A DNA stretch of 64,000 nucleotides from Solitalea lacus (GTDB taxonomy: Bacteria > Bacteroidota > Bacteroidia > Sphingobacteriales > Sphingobacteriaceae): the NCBI RefSeq assembly GCF_022014595.1, contig NZ_CP091740.1:3708200-3772199 (forward strand). Reading direction: 5' to 3'. Made by a program: the position numbers and the translations under genes. The first letter of the stretch is position 1. Each line of letters opens with the position of its first letter. The notes beneath the pieces were generated by a model. The model was not told the DNA's origin and made no database searches. It worked only from the letters and a program-made list of their open reading frames with translations. Positions 63,275 through 64,000 of the stretch are shown one piece after another.

Positions 63275-63310
63275 AAAAGGGTCTTCCTCAATAACAGGAA
63301 GGCCCTTTTT
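63275..63310 (+). terminator. Terminator after pruA
   Basis: AAAAGGGTCTTCCT and AGGAAGGCCCTTTT pair along 14 positions with one wobble, followed by T residues. Confidence 0.88.
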
Positions 63311-63583
63311 GTTAACAATTCCATACGATCTTCTACGTTAAATAATTGTAAATCTGCTATTTCAGAAATCCACACCTACTTAACTAATATTCATTTACTT
63401 ATCCTGCCCATTTACCGAATATTCATAATTGCTTAACATTAGCTTAACCTATCATTTCAATTCACATAATATTTTTGCAGCGTTAACTTAACAACCAGTA
63501 AACATATATTTAACAAGTTGTTAAGCTATGGATAAAATATAATTAACAACAAACAACTAAATTTTATTACAGAGCGCAAACTC
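63311..63583 (+). promoter_or_regulatory. Upstream region of the terminal porin gene with Pho-box-like repeats
   Basis: CTTAAC at 63432-63437 and 63443-63448 lie 11 bases apart, like PhoP/PhoB direct repeats (TTAACA-N5-TTAACC). Another CTTAAC is at 63379. TATTTTTG at 63470-63477 fits the -7 consensus and lies 21 bases after the second repeat. The rest of the region is AT-rich without a gene. Confidence 0.4.
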
Positions 63584-64000
63584 ATGAAAAGTTTAAAGAC
63601 ATTATCAACAGTATTTATTTTATTGCTTCTCTCAGCTTATTCAACCAAAGCACAGATAACTGTCTACAAAGACTCTGTTCGGAATGTATTTCTAACTGGC
63701 TATATACAGGCTCAATATGAAAAAGCCGATTCAGCAGGTATTCCTTCTTTTGACGGCGGTGACTTCCCTCCTAATGTTGACTCACGTTTTATGCTTCGCA
63801 GAACTCGTTTTGCCGTTGGGTATGCTGAGAAATTTTTCTCGGCCAATTTTGAAGTTGACTATATACAAAACAATGTTCGACTGGCAAACGCATTCGTGCA
63901 ATTTACCGAGCAAAAATTTAAAGCACTTTCATTGGGTCTTGGCTTAGGAACTGTGCCTTTTGGTTTAGAAACACCATATTCATCATTTGCCCTAGAGTCA
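63584..64000 (+). CDS. Porin, N-terminal part (cut by window edge)
   Basis: 139 codons visible, running off the right edge. A signal peptide (FILLLLSAYSTKAQ) is followed by beta-strand sequence: NVFLTGYIQAQYEKAD, an acidic loop, RFMLRRTRFAVGYAEKFFSA, NFEVDYIQNNVRLANAFVQF and LGLGTVPFGLETPYSS. The order of strands is that of the phosphate-selective porin O/P-type barrels. The rest of the barrel is not seen, so the substrate class is only suggested. A Pho-box-like repeat lies upstream, which would fit phosphate control. Confidence 0.8.
   Translation, partial: MKSLKTLSTVFILLLLSAYSTKAQITVYKDSVRNVFLTGYIQAQYEKADSAGIPSFDGGDFPPNVDSRFMLRRTRFAVGYAEKFFSANFEVDYIQNNVRLANAFVQFTEQKFKALSLGLGLGTVPFGLETPYSSFALES

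Noticed and set aside
1-64000. CRISPR array, tRNA or rRNA genes
   Set aside because: No spaced repeat array, tRNA-like cloverleaf or rRNA sequence was found while reading the intergenic regions.

Overview
The window reads as an AT-rich Bacteroidota chromosome, most likely from the Sphingobacteriales (inference). The evidence is SusC/SusD pairs under an ECF sigma factor and FecR anti-sigma factor, a GH92 mannosidase, DUF3098, DUF5606 and 'putative porin' family proteins, TAnnTTTG-type -7 elements, and few strong Shine-Dalgarno sites. No rRNA, tRNA or CRISPR array was seen.

Layout. 1-500: C-terminus of an HsdR_N-type restriction nuclease and its terminator. 646-10807: a leftward locus of ECF sigma factor, FecR, SusC, SusD and two exported thioredoxin-fold proteins, i.e. 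a regulated outer-membrane uptake system of unknown substrate. 11384-14722: one 1112-residue membrane protein fusing GH18-like, NodB deacetylase and GT2 synthase modules. 14780-24821: an accessory region in which all genes point left and are functionally unrelated (RibD/DHFR-like, NYN-LOTUS, membrane hypotheticals, DUF6624 lipoprotein, truncated amidohydrolase, GNAT, Doc toxin-antitoxin, YdeI-like, intradiol dioxygenase-like). Several genes end in an imperfect dyad resembling an integron attC site, so the region looks like a cassette array without an integrase. A complete IS66 element (18102-20382, 8-bp target duplication) splits the DUF6624 gene.

24923-48336 is mostly core: CLC channel, murI, RhlE-type helicase, YbaK deacylase, leuS, then ftsX-DUF3098-uppP-MFS-truB-ribF, GH92 mannosidase, uvrA, an ECF sigma factor, a lipoprotein and aconitase. 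48390-52522 is again accessory: small hypotheticals, a decayed GNAT gene and an intact RloA/RloB (AbiL-like) ATPase plus TOPRIM pair that is probably anti-phage. 52768-64000 returns to core: rlmH, DUF5606, cyclophilin, a secreted protein often called 'asparagine synthetase B', a putative porin, purine nucleoside phosphorylase, lpxK, an SlyD-like FKBP, a lipoprotein, pruA and the start of a porin preceded by a Pho-box-like repeat.

The most interesting parts are the attC-like array with its IS66 insertion and toxin-antitoxin module, the RloAB pair with a similar dyad, and the three-module polysaccharide enzyme.
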